A stretch of 64,000 nucleotides of DNA from assembly GCA_036557705.1 (NCBI GenBank), contig DATBHB010000118.1:1-64000 (forward strand). The letters run 5' to 3'. Source of the DNA: VAZQ01 sp036557705. Its GTDB lineage: Bacteria; Pseudomonadota; Alphaproteobacteria; Rhizobiales; Xanthobacteraceae. A program made the position numbers and the translations under genes. The notes below the pieces were generated by a model. It was given only the letters and a program-made list of their open reading frames with translations. It ran no database searches and was not told where the DNA came from. Positions 62,711 through 64,000 of this stretch are shown here, one piece after another (the stretch's first letter is position 1; each line of letters opens with the position of its first letter).

Positions 62711-63229
62711 ATGCGCCTGCTGTTGCTGCGCCATGCAAAATCCGAAAAGGCGGAGCCTTCGGTCAACGATCGCGATCGCAGTCTCAATCCGCGGGGACGC
62801 GTCGACGCAGTCCGGATCGGTGCCTACATGGCGCACCACGGGCTCCTCCCCGGCGCCGCCCTCGTATCGCCCGCGCGTCGGACGCGGGAGACGTTCGAAC
62901 GGGTCGCGGAGGCGTGGGCCGCGCCCTGCCCGGTGCGCTACGTCGATCGGCTTTACAATGCCGGCCCCGACGCGATTGTGGCCGCGATCAAAGAGGCATC
63001 CGCTCTGACGCTGCTCGTGATCGGCCACAATCCGGGACTGCACGAGGCCGCGCGCCTCCTCATCGCCTCCGGTGACGTCGAAGCGCGCGAACGGCTCAAC
63101 GAAGCGCTGCCCACCAGCGGGCTTGCCGCGGTCGACTTTCCCGGCCAGGACTGGCGCAAGCTGCATCTGCGGAGCGGCAGACTGGAACGCTTCGTGACAC
63201 CGCGACTGCTCAAAGCCGCGGCGGATTGA
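62711..63229 (+). CDS. SixA-like histidine phosphatase
   Basis: 172 residues of the short histidine phosphatase branch typified by SixA. The phosphoacceptor motif is LLLRHAKSEK at 4-13, SPARRTRETFE provides the next Arg, and VIGHNPGLHEAARLL carries the second His. SixA dephosphorylates HPt domains in phosphorelays. A link to the CckA relay some 14 kb away is possible in principle but not supported by synteny. ATG at 62711; an upstream in-frame start would add ten non-conserved residues. Confidence 0.88.
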   Translation: MRLLLLRHAKSEKAEPSVNDRDRSLNPRGRVDAVRIGAYMAHHGLLPGAALVSPARRTRETFERVAEAWAAPCPVRYVDRLYNAGPDAIVAAIKEASALTLLVIGHNPGLHEAARLLIASGDVEARERLNEALPTSGLAAVDFPGQDWRKLHLRSGRLERFVTPRLLKAAAD

Positions 63230-63277
63230 GTAGATGGCTTCAGCAGCCCTGGAGGGAAGAGCCCCTCCCGTCCCGGC

Positions 63278-63544
63278 TCACGGCGCCCGCTCGATCAGGC
63301 TGAAAAGTTCTTGCTGGAGCCTGGCATCGCTCCAATACCGCCGCGGATCCGTCTGCATGATCTGTTCGATCTCGCAACGGCGGACCTGATCCTGTATTGC
63401 GCTGTGCGGCGAGCGGCGCAGACGCCCATCTTCCGCAACATTGGAAGTTGCCGATGAGATCATCGAATGAGATGGCGCTATTTCATCATGATCCCGATAG
63501 GCTGCCATCGCTCGCAGACGGATAACGGATACTCGGTGCGACAT
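63278..63544 (-). CDS. Small hypothetical protein
   Basis: 88 residues from an ATG with GGAGG at five bases. The N-terminal half is polar and probably disordered; the C-terminal third is helical with an aromatic patch (CEIEQIMQTDPRRYWSDARLQQELFSLIERAP, given in pieces: EIEQIMQTDPRRYW and ARLQQELFSLIER). It resembles short conserved proteins of unknown function in Bradyrhizobium relatives. A TTG at 63637 would add 31 residues but has no site. Confidence 0.55.
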   Translation of the reverse strand: MSHRVSVIRLRAMAAYRDHDEIAPSHSMISSATSNVAEDGRLRRSPHSAIQDQVRRCEIEQIMQTDPRRYWSDARLQQELFSLIERAP

Positions 63545-63809
63545 TCTTGCCTCCGACGACGCCGGCCTGCTGACGTCCCGCTGCAGCCCAACTTCCGCCC
63601 CGTCCGGTGCGACAGCCTTTTTTCGGGCATCAGCCAAGATCGCTAACTACGATCCGCATCATATTGCTTTATGAGTCATTAAGTCTGTGACATTCGAGCA
63701 ACAGCCAAGAAAATAATTGTTATTTCGCTTTTGATGGTTGTGGAAAACGGGGACAATTCCGTAACAAGCTTTCGGCCGCGCTGCGCTGGGCGCGGGACGG
63801 TACTTTTGC

Positions 63810-63998
63810 TCATCGGCTGCCTTGATTGAAGAACCGCAGGTCCGGAGCAGGCTGATTCTTCTTGGCAGGCATCAGCACTCCGTCCGCACTGAGCATGTAC
63901 GCCTCCCCGCCGATCGCCAGATGATTGTTGTTCTCCGCGCAGACGCTTTCGATCCAGTTCGGCCGCGGGCTCTCGTCATGCTGGTAGCGCTTTGTTAC
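63810..63998 (-). CDS. C-terminus of an unidentified protein (partial)
   Basis: An open minus-strand frame runs off the right edge and ends in TGA at 63810-63812, giving 62 residues. It reads KRYQHDESPRPNWIESVCAE, then NNNHLAIGGEAYMLSADGVL, MPAKKNQPAPDLRFF. The composition and even strand-turn-strand rhythm look coding, and DGVLMPAKKNQPAPDLRFF resembles the C-terminal end of conserved hyphomicrobial exported proteins, but I cannot name the family. Confidence 0.55.
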   Translation of the reverse strand, partial: VTKRYQHDESPRPNWIESVCAENNNHLAIGGEAYMLSADGVLMPAKKNQPAPDLRFFNQGSR

Positions 63999-64000
63999 CG

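Noticed and set aside
63770..63809. Third full copy of the algH-flanking repeat
   Set aside because: Only a ~25-base fragment of the repeat end (GCCGCGCTGCGCTGGGCGCG) is present, without the central blocks.
1..64000. CRISPR array
   Set aside because: No series of regularly spaced repeats with unique spacers and no cas genes were found; the repeats present are single palindromic elements.

Overview
The window reads as a chromosomal segment of a high-GC alphaproteobacterium of the order Hyphomicrobiales, most likely in or near the Bradyrhizobium/Rhodopseudomonas/Xanthobacteraceae group. The markers are the cell-cycle kinase CckA, a DUF3551 secreted peptide, a BTLCP transglutaminase-like protein, DUF3126 next to cysE, a zf-CHCC protein, and many small palindromic intergenic repeats of the kind common in those genomes. 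There is no rRNA, CRISPR array, plasmid or prophage core. One tRNA (Leu-UAA) is present, and the left edge cuts an IS66-type transposase. No gene was recognised as a conventional DNA-binding repressor or activator, so local control is not visible from gene content; the regulatory proteins are CckA and DksA.

Layout. 1-12.3 kb is housekeeping and small accessory genes: IS66 remnant, KTSC plus HicA-like pair, BTLCP, gamma-carbonic anhydrase-like protein, cysE with a duplicated DUF3126 protein, hydrolase, ModA-like protein, zf-CHCC, FAD monooxygenase, lipoprotein, a periplasmic ClpP-like protein, DUF3551 and tRNA-Leu. 12.5-19.9 kb holds an RND efflux pair, a frameshifted membrane/spermidine-synthase-like fusion and a SLAC1/TehA channel. 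19.9-31.7 kb is the most distinctive accessory block. It contains two secreted proteins that join a CarboxypepD_reg-like domain, one haem-c site and (clearly in one) a seven-bladed Vgb-like propeller; an isochorismatase-fold protein lacking its nucleophile; two tandem Bug solute-binding genes, the second broken; a TctA-TctB fusion permease; an MmgE/PrpD protein and a ComA (phosphosulfolactate synthase)-like protein. It looks like uptake plus periplasmic oxidation of an unidentified organic acid or sulfonate.

31.8-38 kb carries a DHA2 exporter, a ClC channel, a Tat-exported esterase and an exported amidohydrolase. 38.2-42.7 kb has a tyrosinase-SGNH hydrolase operon facing a sedolisin (S53) protease. 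42.8-53.5 kb is core: class I fumarase with a GST, a SET-domain protein, CckA, a FliO-like protein, MgtC, DksA and a BamA-family protein. 53.5-54.9 kb is an AlgH/YqgE gene enclosed by two inverted copies of a ~205-bp repeat. 54.9-64 kb has an M20 amidohydrolase, a translationally coupled operon (solute-binding protein, Cache/HAMP protein with no output domain, OFA-type MFS transporter), a cysteine-rich secreted protein, a DadA/PuuB-like oxidase, a SixA-like phosphatase and two small or partial genes at the right edge.

The strongest leads for unusual biology are the haem-propeller/TTT catabolic block, the kinase-less sensor coupled to the OFA transporter, and the tyrosinase/SGNH/sedolisin locus. 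All functional links between neighbours are inferred from synteny only.
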